Assembly (NCBI GenBank): GCA_964475215.1
Contig: CAYYVT010000187.1
Span: 62,001-126,000, forward strand
Length of the DNA: 64,000 bases
Source of the DNA: DATKKG01 sp964475215
GTDB taxonomy: Archaea > Thermoproteota > Nitrososphaeria > Conexivisphaerales > DTJL01
Direction: 5' to 3'
A program made the translations under genes and the position numbers. The number at the start of each line of letters is the position of its first letter. Positions within the stretch are counted from its first letter, which is position 1. The notes beneath the pieces are model-generated. The model saw only the letters and a list, made by a program, of their open reading frames with translations. It ran no database searches and had not been told where the DNA came from. Of this stretch, positions 9,019-18,593 are shown piece by piece.

Positions 9019-10929
9019 CTACTTCTTTTCTTCATCCACGACTTTGTAGTCGGCGTCCACCACCTTTTCGCCCTGCCCCGGTTGCGGCCCTTCGGTCTGG
9101 GCACTCTCCTGCTTGGGGCCGGCCTGCGCAGCCTGCTGTTGCTTTGCTTGAGCTTCGGCCGCCTTCTGATACACGCTAGCTCCGACCTCCTGCAGAACCT
9201 TGGAAAGGGCTTCGGTGGCGGCCTTTATGGCAGTTACATCCTTGCCAGCCACGGATGTTCGCAAATCACCGGCCGCCTTGTCGATGCTGGCAACTTGGTC
9301 TTGAGAGATCTTGTCCTTCAGGTCACTCTTGGTCTTCTCAGCGGTGTAGAGCATGGAATCCGCCGAATTCCTAATTTCGGCCTCTTCGACCTTCTTCTTG
9401 TCAGCCTCAGCGAAATCCTCCGCCTGTCTTATCATGCGATCCTTCTCTTCCTTCGAGAGTTTGGTCGACGCGGTTATGGTGATCTTTGCCTCCTTGCCCG
9501 TCCCGAGATCCTTGGCGGACACATTGATTATCCCGTTGGCGTCGATATCGTAGGTCACTTCAATTTGCGGCACCCCTCTCGGGGCCGGTGCGATTCCTGA
9601 AAGGTTGAACATTCCCAACGAGACGTTATCGCCAGCCATGGGCCGTTCTCCCTGCAAGACATGTATCGTGACGGATGTCTGAAAGTCTGCAGCTGTAGAA
9701 AACACCTGGCTCTTCTTGGTGGGAATGGTGGTATTCCTTTCTATGATTCTCGTGAAGACGCCTCCTAGGGTTTCTACCCCTAGCGAGAGCGGAGTAACGT
9801 CAAGTAGCAGGAGATCCTTGACCTCGCCGGCCAGAACCGCCCCTTGAATTGCAGCACCCACTGCCACACACTCCATTGGATCGACTCCTCTCTCGGCCGG
9901 TTTGCCGACGATCTCCTCGACGGATTTCCTCACTAAGGGCATCCTTGTCTGGCCGCCAATCAGAATTATTTTGTCTACGTCGTGGGCCTCTAGCTTGGCA
10001 TCAGCTAGGACGCGCGTAATGGGGGCCCGCACTCTCTCGACGATAGGAGTAGCGATTTCCTCCAGCTTGGCCCTTGATAGTGTAGTATGGAAATTCTTCG
10101 GAGTTGTCCCCACCATCGCCAGGAATGGAAGGTCGATGTCCGTATTGACGAGGTTCGAGAGCTCTATTTTCGCTTTCTCTGCAGCCTCTTTTAGCCTCGT
10201 CATGGCCACTTTATCGCCGTTCAAGTCGATTCCAGTCTGGCGCCTGAACTCGTCCACTAAGTATGCGACAACAGCGTTGTCGATGTCGGCCCCGCCCGTC
10301 TTGGTATCTCCACTGGTCGCGAGTACTTGGAATACGCCACCGCCAAAGTCCATCAAAGTAACGTCGTGCGTGCCGCCTCCGAAGCTGAACACCATGATTT
10401 TCATTTCCTTGTCCAGCTTGTCCAGGCCGTAGGCAAGGCAGGCCGCCGTGGGTTCGTTTATGATGCGCATGACTTCGAAGCCGGCGATCTCCCCTGCGTC
10501 TTTTGTGGCCTGCCTCTGATTGTCATCAAAGTGAGCCGGGACCGTTATAACGGCCTTCCTCAATGGGACTCCAAGGTAGGCTTCAGCGTCTCGCTTAATC
10601 TTCTGCAGGACGAATGCTGAGATTTGTTGCGGGGTGTACTCCTTTCCATATATGCGAACCCTATAGTCCGTGCCCATCTTGCGCTTGATTTCGAAGATGG
10701 TTCCCTCCGGGTTACTGGCCATCTGCCTCTTTGCAGGCTCCCCGACAAGCAGAGTGCCATCCGAGGTAAAGGAAACGACCGAGGGAAACATCTTACCCGC
10801 CATGGTGGGGCCTTCGGCGCTTGGAATCACCACTGGGTGGCCGGCCTCTAGTATAGCCGCCGCCGAATTCGTGGTGCCCAGATCGATTCCCAGAATCTTC
10901 TCCTTTTGTGCGGGCTTCGACTCACTCAA
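9019..10929 (-). CDS. dnaK: Chaperone protein DnaK (Hsp70) with altered phosphate-2 motif
   Basis: 636 residues: nucleotide-binding domain (1-380), substrate-binding domain and lid with a Gln/Ala-rich tail ending in acidic residues. Asp16 (GIDLGTTNS), Lys82 (EIKRKMG), Glu159 (INEPTAA) and Thr187 match the usual ATPase residues. The normally invariant DLGGGTFD motif instead reads SFGGGTHD, so Ser182 replaces the Asp equivalent to E. coli Asp194, which helps place Mg-ATP. The rest looks functional (SLGVETLGG, TVPAHFDDNQRQAT). Only 3 bases separate it from grpE. Confidence 0.96.
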   Translation of the reverse strand: MSESKPAQKEKILGIDLGTTNSAAAILEAGHPVVIPSAEGPTMAGKMFPSVVSFTSDGTLLVGEPAKRQMASNPEGTIFEIKRKMGTDYRVRIYGKEYTPQQISAFVLQKIKRDAEAYLGVPLRKAVITVPAHFDDNQRQATKDAGEIAGFEVMRIINEPTAACLAYGLDKLDKEMKIMVFSFGGGTHDVTLMDFGGGVFQVLATSGDTKTGGADIDNAVVAYLVDEFRRQTGIDLNGDKVAMTRLKEAAEKAKIELSNLVNTDIDLPFLAMVGTTPKNFHTTLSRAKLEEIATPIVERVRAPITRVLADAKLEAHDVDKIILIGGQTRMPLVRKSVEEIVGKPAERGVDPMECVAVGAAIQGAVLAGEVKDLLLLDVTPLSLGVETLGGVFTRIIERNTTIPTKKSQVFSTAADFQTSVTIHVLQGERPMAGDNVSLGMFNLSGIAPAPRGVPQIEVTYDIDANGIINVSAKDLGTGKEAKITITASTKLSKEEKDRMIRQAEDFAEADKKKVEEAEIRNSADSMLYTAEKTKSDLKDKISQDQVASIDKAAGDLRTSVAGKDVTAIKAATEALSKVLQEVGASVYQKAAEAQAKQQQAAQAGPKQESAQTEGPQPGQGEKVVDADYKVVDEEKK

Positions 10930-10932
10930 ATA

Positions 10933-11508
10933 TCAAACACCTTCCGATTCTCCATCTTTGGTTGCCTTTCGTGCTGCACCAACCTTCACCAGACTACTTC
11001 TTATCACTTTTCCTCTTAGCATGAACCCTTTTCTCACTTCTCCGGTCACACACCCTTCTGATTCATCAGAATCCACCCACTCCACGACTTCATGAAGGTT
11101 AGGATCGAACTCCTTTCCGACCGCCTCGATGGGCTTCATTCCTTGGCTGGCAAAGATAGCCTCGAGCTTCTTCAAAACCATCTCCAGCCCAGAAACGATA
11201 GTCTCCTTGTCGTCAGACTTCTTCGCCACTTCTATGGCGATGCTCATCTCGTCGAACACTTCCAGGAGGTCCACCAAAAGCCTGTCGGCGGCCGCCCGGC
11301 TCGCCTCACCCTTCTCCCTTTCGACACGTTTTCTATAGTTGTCGAATTCGGCCTGCAGATACTGTAGGCGCCTCAGATAGTCGTCGGCCCTCGCTCGCTC
11401 GAGCTCAAGTTCCTTCTCTAATTCGCCTGTCATGTTATGGGATTTATCGTCTGGAGCCTTCTCTATTGAGGGAGTTTCACCGCCGTCGCCCTCTTTCGAA
11501 CTGCTCAT
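10933..11508 (-). CDS. grpE: Nucleotide exchange factor GrpE
   Basis: 191 residues. A long N-terminal helix (about 25-90, heptad pattern in ELEKELELERARADDYLRRL) leads to the beta domain with the family sequence EFDPNLHEVVEWV and MLRGKVIRSSLVKV. It releases ADP from DnaK. First gene of the chaperone operon, preceded by a TATA element and a leader of about 38 bases. No CIRCE-type inverted repeat was seen. Confidence 0.94.
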   Translation of the reverse strand: MSSSKEGDGGETPSIEKAPDDKSHNMTGELEKELELERARADDYLRRLQYLQAEFDNYRKRVEREKGEASRAAADRLLVDLLEVFDEMSIAIEVAKKSDDKETIVSGLEMVLKKLEAIFASQGMKPIEAVGKEFDPNLHEVVEWVDSDESEGCVTGEVRKGFMLRGKVIRSSLVKVGAARKATKDGESEGV

Positions 11509-11566
11509 TTGAATTCACACTTTCGCTTCACGTTAGTGCAGCGTCAAAATGACTCAAAGACGACTT

Positions 11567-11576
11567 GCTATAAGTT
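11567..11576 (-). promoter_or_regulatory. TATA box of the grpE-dnaK-dnaJ operon
   Basis: AACTTATAGC on the minus strand predicts transcription from about 11546, 38 bases before the grpE ATG. Confidence 0.5.
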
Positions 11577-11694
11577 TTGCGCGGAAGGAATCCTGCACAT
11601 CGCCAAATGCCAGTCAACAGAGGAGGGCACCTTGTCGTTGTTCTAATGGCGAAATCAGCTTCTCGGTCGCCCAATACGGTGGGAGGCGTATGAA

Positions 11695-12489
11695 TCAATG
11701 GCCGTCCGTAAAGAATGCCTCTCTTAACGTCTTCACGGTGTCGGCGACTTCGGCTTCTTCATTGGTCAACTTCAAGAACACCTCTTCAAGAGTGGCATCC
11801 TTCCCTCCGGCCATGCCTCTGAGCTGCTCCAGTGTACCTTCCGCCAAGATTCTCCCTTGATAGATGATCCCAATTCTAGTGCAGACCCGTTCTGCCACTT
11901 CCATGATGTGGGTAGAGAAAAGGACAGCACCCCCGCCTTGAGTGTGAAACGATATCATGTCCTTCAAAATACGACTGCTTCTGGCATCAAGACCGTTCAA
12001 CGGCTCGTCGAGAAGGAGTAGCTGAGGCTTGTGCAACAGGGAGGCTATGACGGCTACCTTCTGTTTAGTCCCCATCGAAAGGGTGGCGATAGGAGAGTCG
12101 AAGTAGCGACCCATATCGAACGCGCTAGCCAGTTGTCCGGCCATCTTGTTGGCAGGACCAGAATCAATCCTACGAACGGATGCGATGAATTCAAAGAAAT
12201 CTCTCGGAGACAGAGACTCATACAAGGTCGGGTTTTCGGCGACATAACCAATCCGTGATTTGGCTTCAATCGGATTCCTCATGGGATCAAAGCCCACGAC
12301 ACTTATCGTCCCTGAGGTAGCTTCCAACAACCCAGCGGCTATCTTCATCATCGTGCTCTTGCCGGCGCCGTTTGGCCCGAGAAGGCCGTATGTTTCACCT
12401 TGGTGGACGCTCAGATTCAACCCGTCCAGCGCCCTAACCTCTCCGAACTTCTTCGCTAGGTTCGTCGCCTCCAAGAGCGTAGCGGGCAT
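11695..12489 (-). CDS. ABC transporter ATP-binding protein, orphan
   Basis: 264-residue ATPase subunit of ABC-2 (drug/lipid exporter) type. Walker A GPNGAGKST, signature LSMGTKQK, Walker B LLLLDEPLNGLD and the switch His in FSTHIMEV are intact. The signature is LSMGTKQK rather than LSGGQ, as is common in CcmA/NatA-type ATPases. No permease gene adjoins it on this strand, so its membrane partner is elsewhere or it serves in trans. ATG 12489 lies 26 bases from the TATA element at 12511-12520, predicting a leaderless mRNA. Confidence 0.9.
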   Translation of the reverse strand: MPATLLEATNLAKKFGEVRALDGLNLSVHQGETYGLLGPNGAGKSTMMKIAAGLLEATSGTISVVGFDPMRNPIEAKSRIGYVAENPTLYESLSPRDFFEFIASVRRIDSGPANKMAGQLASAFDMGRYFDSPIATLSMGTKQKVAVIASLLHKPQLLLLDEPLNGLDARSSRILKDMISFHTQGGGAVLFSTHIMEVAERVCTRIGIIYQGRILAEGTLEQLRGMAGGKDATLEEVFLKLTNEEAEVADTVKTLREAFFTDGH

Positions 12490-12510
12490 ACGTTACCCAT
12501 GTGAATTTGG

Positions 12511-12520
12511 CGATTTAACG
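12511..12520 (-). promoter_or_regulatory. TATA box of the orphan ABC ATPase gene
   Basis: CGTTAAATCG on the minus strand, centred 26 bases from ATG 12489. Confidence 0.55.
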
Positions 12521-12623
12521 TTTGAGCGGAGGAGTCGAATCGAAATCACCGCCGCGAGAGAGTGCTTCCTCAGCCGCCGGCCCAAGAAGTTAAGAGCTTC
12601 TACGAAGCTCCTCCAGCAGTCAT

Positions 12624-13322
12624 ATGGACACGTCGCCTATAGTCGAATGGCATAACTTGGTTGGAGGGAAATTCATAGCCAAGGTGAACAGATTCGCCGC
12701 CTATGTAGACGTTTCAGGTGTGCTCTACTACGTTCATGTCCCCAATCCGACGCCGGCCGCAGAGCTGCTTAGACCAGGAGCCGATGTGTTGATGACCGTG
12801 CTTCCTCCATCCCATAAAACCAAGTTTCGCCTAATCGCGGCTAATACCGGTGACCTTTGGGCGACCCTTGATACCGCTATCCCGAACGTCGTCTTCAGAG
12901 AGGGGATCAGGCGCTCCCTGTTCGCCGAATTCACTGGCAGGACCGTTTTGAAGGAGGGCGTCAGGTTGGGAAACAGTCTCATAGACTTCCTGCTTTCGGG
13001 GCTGCGGCCCTGCTATGTAGAGATCAAAAGCTGCACTTTGGTGAGAGACGGCACGGCCCTTTTCCCTGACGCAGTCACAGAACGGGGTCGACGGCACCTC
13101 CGCGAACTTGAGGGCGCAGTGAAGAGCGGGGCGGAATCCCATATGGTATGGATAGTGCAGCGACCGGACGCCGATGACCTGATGCCCTACAAGGAGAGGG
13201 ACCCCCAGTTCGCGGCCGAAATGATTCGCGCAAGAGACATGGGGGTGGGTTTCCTAGCATATCGATGTTCTTTCGATGGCCAGTCCTTGAGACTGCAGGG
13301 GAGACTACCTGTTATCACCTAG
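12624..13322 (+). CDS. sfsA: SfsA family DNA/RNA nuclease-like protein
   Basis: 232-residue SfsA homologue. The family core YVEIKSCTLV, then ALFPDAVTERGRRHLREL, is present; it forms a PD-(D/E)XK-like centre after an N-terminal OB-like domain (residues 1-80). The E. coli protein was named for sugar fermentation stimulation and binds DNA; the precise cellular role is unsettled. Start ATG 12624 follows a TTAAG-type promoter element near 12590. It is divergent from the ABC ATPase gene. Confidence 0.9.
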   Translation: MDTSPIVEWHNLVGGKFIAKVNRFAAYVDVSGVLYYVHVPNPTPAAELLRPGADVLMTVLPPSHKTKFRLIAANTGDLWATLDTAIPNVVFREGIRRSLFAEFTGRTVLKEGVRLGNSLIDFLLSGLRPCYVEIKSCTLVRDGTALFPDAVTERGRRHLRELEGAVKSGAESHMVWIVQRPDADDLMPYKERDPQFAAEMIRARDMGVGFLAYRCSFDGQSLRLQGRLPVIT

Positions 13323-13425
13323 TGAATCGACTAGCTCTATGAAAAAGGTGTCAATCGTTGCAACGAAAGAGTTAACAATAATAAACTTCAGAACTATTAT
13401 ACACTGTTCTCACACAAAGTGACGC

Positions 13426-15318
13426 TTGGCTACCGAGAAGGAAGACGCCCTAATTCCATTCCTTCGTGGCGGAGGAGGGCCAACCGCCGACGAAAACGAG
13501 GAATATGCCCGAGTTTACTTGGAGGTACGTGGCCCCGGGAAACTCTTTTCGTCTGGGCCTTCAAAGGGAGTAGAGAGCATTAAGCGTGAGTTATATCCGT
13601 TCTACGTCGTACCCGTCCCCAACCGCGGAGGCCATTGGATTATAGACGCCACAAAACCTATCGCCATTTCAGCCTTTGATAGCTTCGATCCAACCCTTCT
13701 GGTCGCACAGCTTGGCTACCTCGTCAGTAGGAGGAGAACTAACTTGGACTTTGCAGGAGAATCTAGCCAAACAATGTTCGAACACATGTCTGGAGCGCTA
13801 CTAGATTACGCCAGACTTCAAAACGATTACAATCGAGACCTGTCCTCGGCAATCAGCAGAGATTTCCTTGCCAAAGACTACATAGTCATGGTTGAAGCCG
13901 CAAAACAGGTGGTTGGGAGTTGCCGTGCGACCATGCGTTACGGAATCAGAATCTCCGAGAAGATCACCCCGACGTTCACCTGGAACGAAGCCTTCGAATC
14001 TTCGGCATCGATTGAAAGACGCGTCAGCTTCATCGTGGACCACCTACACAGATGTGGAGAATCGGTGGGATTGCTCGAAGCCAGGGTCGCAGAATTCGAG
14101 GACCATGTCAGGCGCTCCAAAGCAGCACTGGAGACGGAGTTCGAAGATCTTAAGGTCCTCAAGGGAAGGGAAGAGGCCGACGCTACCGAAAGACGCGAAG
14201 CCGAGGGACAGAAGGCAGACAAGAACTACAAACATCTGATTAGCAAAGCGGAGAAACAACTCAAGGTATTCAAAGAAGCGAGCGAGGCAACCCAACTAGA
14301 GCTGATGCCCGTCCAGAGCGTCTACGACGACATGCACCAAGCGGCATCGAAACTTGATGAGATGATGGTAGGGGCCAAGTCGGCCCACGATGAGGCGGTT
14401 CAGAAGGAGGCCGAGTTCAGGGCTAAGTACACCAAGCTTCAAGAGGACCAATCGAACCTTCAAGCTCGCTCAACGAAGGGAAAGGATTCAAATTCCTTCC
14501 CTGAAGACGCTCCTCTCGACGCCGAGATGGCGTACCTCGAACACCAAGCTAACGACTACCAGAGTAGGCAGAAGCAGCTGGAAGAGGAACTGCAGCGGCT
14601 GTCCGCCGACCGGACGAAGTGTAGCTCAGAGATGGAGAAGTTCGAAAAGACATACCGGCCCATGAAGGCGAAGGCAGATGAAGCAAAGGCCTCCCTAGAT
14701 AGGTGTGTAGAGGAGCTGGAAACGCTCAATCGGCAGAAGAATGCAGAGCTACTCGCCTCCGAGGAGCGATATCAAGGAGAAATAAAACGAATCAAATCCG
14801 AGACAGAAGAGGCCAAAGGCGTGCTCGAACACAGGACCTCATCCCTTGATCAATCCTTGGAGGGGCTAGAATCTTCCCTGACTAGCCTTAAGGCGACCCT
14901 AGTCTCCGCTGGAAAATATGCCGACGAAGTCATGCTGCCCGGCCTTGAAACGATAACCATCTCTGGCGAAGACATGTCGCGCGAGTTATACTACCCCTTT
15001 TACTTGGGCACAAGGCAAGATTCACCATCGCCATCGCTCGTCGTTGGCCGCGAATGGATGGAGACCCAAGATAGCTCGGCTGGGACTCGAGAAGAACATT
15101 CATACAGACAGACGGCGATTGACTCATACGTCCAAAGCAGACTATCGTCAATTCAATGCAATAACTCCGCCGACGACTTCAACCTGTTCGCCCAGATTGA
15201 ATTCAAAGGGCGCCTCCTTGTAGGGCTGAAGGAATTGGCCGTCAAAGGGCTGATCGACGAAAGCAAGATGCTGAAGCTTGCCAAAGAGATAGCTGTCATC
15301 GACCTCAAACTCCCTTGA
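13426..15318 (+). CDS. Large coiled-coil protein of unknown function
   Basis: 630 residues; not recognised. Residues 1-200 and 505-630 look globular, and about 211-500 is a nearly continuous charged coiled coil rich in Glu, Lys and Ala. The two globular ends share a motif: RELYPFY at 54-60 and RELYYPFY at 519-526, each followed by a beta-rich stretch, as if a domain were duplicated or one domain split by the coil. No Walker A motif is visible, so it is not an SMC or Rad50 ATPase. There is no signal peptide or membrane helix. The TATA-like element near 13399 places the transcript start at TTG 13426. A tail-anchored small protein follows 73 bases downstream and may be a partner. Confidence 0.75.
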   Translation: MATEKEDALIPFLRGGGGPTADENEEYARVYLEVRGPGKLFSSGPSKGVESIKRELYPFYVVPVPNRGGHWIIDATKPIAISAFDSFDPTLLVAQLGYLVSRRRTNLDFAGESSQTMFEHMSGALLDYARLQNDYNRDLSSAISRDFLAKDYIVMVEAAKQVVGSCRATMRYGIRISEKITPTFTWNEAFESSASIERRVSFIVDHLHRCGESVGLLEARVAEFEDHVRRSKAALETEFEDLKVLKGREEADATERREAEGQKADKNYKHLISKAEKQLKVFKEASEATQLELMPVQSVYDDMHQAASKLDEMMVGAKSAHDEAVQKEAEFRAKYTKLQEDQSNLQARSTKGKDSNSFPEDAPLDAEMAYLEHQANDYQSRQKQLEEELQRLSADRTKCSSEMEKFEKTYRPMKAKADEAKASLDRCVEELETLNRQKNAELLASEERYQGEIKRIKSETEEAKGVLEHRTSSLDQSLEGLESSLTSLKATLVSAGKYADEVMLPGLETITISGEDMSRELYYPFYLGTRQDSPSPSLVVGREWMETQDSSAGTREEHSYRQTAIDSYVQSRLSSIQCNNSADDFNLFAQIEFKGRLLVGLKELAVKGLIDESKMLKLAKEIAVIDLKLP

Positions 15319-15391
15319 TTCGACGGAGAAGCTCCCTTCTCTAGGGAGCCTAGCTGAATTAAGGGGAAAATGTTTTAGCATCTCCCTCTCC

Positions 15392-15694
15392 GTGCTGAGA
15401 GCCGTGAGCGAAGAGCAGTTCCGGAACTGGGCAAGCGGTCGTGGCCCGCATGTCCCATTGGCCGTCAAGGGGCATACCTTCCAGTTTGAGAAGGAGAACA
15501 TCATCAAAGTCGACGGGGGCACCTTCGTATACGAGGAGGCCCTAGATTTGGTGAAGATGCTCAACTCGCGCAACCCCTTGGACTCGATCAATGCCAGCAT
15601 AGTGATTTGGGAGAGGAATGGAGTCCTCAGGCTAATGGTCCTAGCCTTGGTGGCAATACTCCTAGTGGCCGTTATAGCCCTAGCTCGTCACTGA
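15392..15694 (+). CDS. Small C-terminal-anchored membrane protein, unknown
   Basis: 100 residues. The N-terminal 75 are soluble (SEEQFRNWASG start, then alternating beta-type segments), followed by one hydrophobic helix (about 78-97) ending in RH, so it is likely tail-anchored with the domain in the cytoplasm. GTG 15392 fits a TATA-like element at 15355-15364; GTG 15404 is an alternative. It follows the coiled-coil gene on the same strand and converges on the UPF0182 gene. Function not recognised. Confidence 0.6.
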   Translation: MLRAVSEEQFRNWASGRGPHVPLAVKGHTFQFEKENIIKVDGGTFVYEEALDLVKMLNSRNPLDSINASIVIWERNGVLRLMVLALVAILLVAVIALARH

Positions 15695-15703
15695 GATTGT
15701 CTG

Positions 15704-18511
15704 CTACTGCGTGATTTCTACGTAAAACAGCTGAATTACTCCAGCACCTCCGGATTCAAGCGCACCTATGTAATAATTCTGAGAACTGTCTTCCCATACA
15801 TAAATCGTTGATCCGATGCTGCTATGGCCGTAGGTAGTAAGGAAGGAGTTCACTTGGCTGAGGGTTGCATTCAGGCCCAGTCCCGAGAACGAAAGTACTC
15901 CTTGGCTTATCCAAACGGTTGGATTCATCGTGGTCACATTCAGAAACGAGTATCCCTCGGATGCCACCAGCGAGGCCACGTCGGACAGCAACGTGTGTAT
16001 GTCGGCTGCTGGCTCTACAGTAGCGACTCCCGCCAAGCCGTAGTATGCGGTAGCCGCGTCAGCGCCTAAGCTAACGTTGCCTGTAGTGGGATTAATAGCC
16101 GTGATAAATGGAAGCTGCGTCACTACACCGCTCGCTCCAGGGTTGGTGTATACGGCCACAAAATAAGTGAGCTGCCCTCCTATCGAATAAAGGAGGTACG
16201 ACCCAATCCTATAGTTGGGCAGAAGTGTGAGCTGAGTTCTCACTTGCCCGCTGGTCTGCAGGGCCTGCTCAGCAGCAGTAGGTCCTATGAAAGTCGTCGA
16301 TGGGGACGGGTTCACATAAGCCTCGATTTGGCCTAACCTCGTGCCGCCGTACGCTACGTACATCGCCGCCAAGTTCCCACTTTCAGAATTCTCATATTCT
16401 ACCAACTGTATTCCGACAAAGTAAGTCTGGTTCCCAATGGCCCACGGGATGTACTGGACAGACGTGTCATTAGGCCTTTCGTAGAACTGTGTCCCGGACC
16501 GCCAAACGAATGGGTCGGTCACATGAAAGACAAAATTGTAATCGAGCTGACCAGCGCTGGTCGGAGAGCCCAGGAGTTGCTCCGGGTACCTGAGCTGGGG
16601 GATGAGCCAGGATGGAGGCGCTCCCCACGTAGGGTAATAGTTTTGATAGAACTGGGTAAGGAAATCCGTGCTATTGCTGCCGATGAGGTTGGACACGGTA
16701 TATCCCTGCATGGATCCGTCCGCGACGTTGACCAGCACGACTCCGAAGAATCTCAGGTACGGGCTCGCCGCAAAGCCCGACTGAAGCGGATAGTCGATGT
16801 AGACTTGTACCGCGTAATAGATGTTGGTACCATCAGTGACAAGATATGCCGATGGGTCCTCCACGAGGCCCGGGATTAAGATGCTTTGGACCCGGTTGAA
16901 AACATCCCTGTTGAAGAGCATATCGATTGATTGATATTGGGGTGAAAACGCGAAGCCCAACTGGCCCTCTGAGAAGGTCATCCACAAGGCCTTTTGCCAT
17001 CCAGTCAGGACATAATCAGGCTGACCCTGGTAAGAGACATTCTGGACTTCGTCATACCCAGGGACGTGAACATAGACGCTCTGCAAGAACCCTCCAGCCG
17101 CTCCATTGAGTGGCTCCTCTCCATAGTAGATAGGAGGCTCCGTCGACACGCTGAAGGCCTGCTCTGTGGAGACCTGCTGGCCGGTGTAGGTGTTTATCAC
17201 CATTATTTGCGAGCTGTGTGTATAAATCAGGTGCTCGCTGATCCAGTCGGTCGAAGGATAGAGCGGCGAGGTCGGGGCCACCCAATACTCCGTGTTGTTC
17301 AAGAACACTATTTGCGAACTAGCCAAGGTCATCCAATTGTACGCCCCAATCTCTTTAGTCATAGTCGTCGCGGCGGCGGTCTGGTCCCACTGTCGAACCA
17401 AGCTAAGTGTTGTGGTGGCGTTGCTGGTTGGCAGGCTGAGAAGGGATTCCTGCTGTACATTCCCCGTACCTGAGGCCCAGTCAGTTACAGTTATCTCCTT
17501 CTGCGTCTGGGGATCCCACTCATAACTGATGTAGCTATTATTCCAGTTCAAGTAGAGGAAGACCACCGCACCAACATTGATTACAAGGCCTATAGCTACC
17601 AACACAGCCAGACCCTTGAACAGGGTTCTCCTCGAGCTGGGTGTCTCGAAAACCCTCCTGCTGGTAGTCTTAAGGTACGCCCAGCCGACGGCGGCAGCTG
17701 CCAATATCGTCCATAGCGCGCCGTAGACGTACGGTGTACTGACGTTCATCAGCCAATAAGGCGCGCCCAAGACGGCCGATAGGACGATGACACCTATGAA
17801 CACCAAGGCGTTACGCAGCCATATGTCACTAGTTCTAGTCCCCAAGTTGGCCAGAAGTCGCAGAATCATGCGAATGGCAACGATTGAAAGGACAGCCCAG
17901 GCAACGATATACAGTACTCGATACTGAATCTCCATCGCAGGCATCAACGAAACAAGTTCAGTTCCAGAAGCAGGGAAGAGGGGTAGCATGAAGATGCGCA
18001 GCACCTTCGACCAATCACCCATCCCCATAGACAGCATCATTATGGGGTTCATCACATTACCCAAGAACATGAGCCCTCCCGTAAGCGCAAAATAGGCAAA
18101 ACCAGCGGACCACTTGATGACCTGCCAAAGGAACCACATCCACTTTCCTGGCCTCGGTAGCCTCATAGGCTCGTAAGCGGGAGCCTCCCCCTCATACTCT
18201 CTAGGCCTCCTGACCATCAGGGAACCCCTCAAAAAGGTGCCCACTAGCCTCCACAAGTCGCTATGTCCAACTACCGGGTTGATCAGTAGTAGGGAGAACA
18301 GCGCGGCGGCGATGAAGGTGTAATTATGATAGAAGACAATCTGGAACCAGTCGAGACCGGCTTTCAGCGAGTACATATGCTGGAATATCGACCATACGAG
18401 GTACGTCCAAGCAGCGAATAACACCACCACTACAGCGATAAGCCCTATGAGCAACCAGGCGAGTAACGGACCCCGGCCAAACCTGCCAGGCCCACGTATC
18501 TCATCCTGCAT
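15704..18511 (-). CDS. UPF0182-family large membrane protein
   Basis: 935 residues. Seven transmembrane helices occupy the first 330 residues (for example LLAWLLIGLIAVVVVLF and LAVLVAIGLVINVGAVVFLY). A single extracytoplasmic domain of about 600 residues follows, rich in Tyr, Ser, Thr and Asn with many N-glycosylation-type sequons. This is the COG1615/UPF0182 layout. Function is unknown. ATG 18511 lies about 27 bases from a TATA element shared with the divergent aminotransferase gene. Confidence 0.8.
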   Translation of the reverse strand: MQDEIRGPGRFGRGPLLAWLLIGLIAVVVVLFAAWTYLVWSIFQHMYSLKAGLDWFQIVFYHNYTFIAAALFSLLLINPVVGHSDLWRLVGTFLRGSLMVRRPREYEGEAPAYEPMRLPRPGKWMWFLWQVIKWSAGFAYFALTGGLMFLGNVMNPIMMLSMGMGDWSKVLRIFMLPLFPASGTELVSLMPAMEIQYRVLYIVAWAVLSIVAIRMILRLLANLGTRTSDIWLRNALVFIGVIVLSAVLGAPYWLMNVSTPYVYGALWTILAAAAVGWAYLKTTSRRVFETPSSRRTLFKGLAVLVAIGLVINVGAVVFLYLNWNNSYISYEWDPQTQKEITVTDWASGTGNVQQESLLSLPTSNATTTLSLVRQWDQTAAATTMTKEIGAYNWMTLASSQIVFLNNTEYWVAPTSPLYPSTDWISEHLIYTHSSQIMVINTYTGQQVSTEQAFSVSTEPPIYYGEEPLNGAAGGFLQSVYVHVPGYDEVQNVSYQGQPDYVLTGWQKALWMTFSEGQLGFAFSPQYQSIDMLFNRDVFNRVQSILIPGLVEDPSAYLVTDGTNIYYAVQVYIDYPLQSGFAASPYLRFFGVVLVNVADGSMQGYTVSNLIGSNSTDFLTQFYQNYYPTWGAPPSWLIPQLRYPEQLLGSPTSAGQLDYNFVFHVTDPFVWRSGTQFYERPNDTSVQYIPWAIGNQTYFVGIQLVEYENSESGNLAAMYVAYGGTRLGQIEAYVNPSPSTTFIGPTAAEQALQTSGQVRTQLTLLPNYRIGSYLLYSIGGQLTYFVAVYTNPGASGVVTQLPFITAINPTTGNVSLGADAATAYYGLAGVATVEPAADIHTLLSDVASLVASEGYSFLNVTTMNPTVWISQGVLSFSGLGLNATLSQVNSFLTTYGHSSIGSTIYVWEDSSQNYYIGALESGGAGVIQLFYVEITQ

Positions 18512-18533
18512 TTAAATCAGCCGCTACTCAGTC

Positions 18534-18543
18534 GCATAAATAC
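18534..18543. promoter_or_regulatory. TATA-like element shared by divergent UPF0182 and aminotransferase genes
   Basis: GCATAAATAC on the plus strand reads GTATTTATGC on the minus strand. Leftward it predicts a start at the UPF0182 ATG (18511); rightward it predicts transcription about 30 bases before the aminotransferase ATG (18594). Confidence 0.45.
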
Positions 18544-18593
18544 CTCTCCCATTTACCTCTTTCGCGAGCCGAGGCTCTTTTTTGTGACACCTG

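Noticed and set aside
9082..11095. Long plus-strand frames opposite dnaK and grpE
   Set aside because: They mirror highly conserved minus-strand genes and show low-complexity translations.
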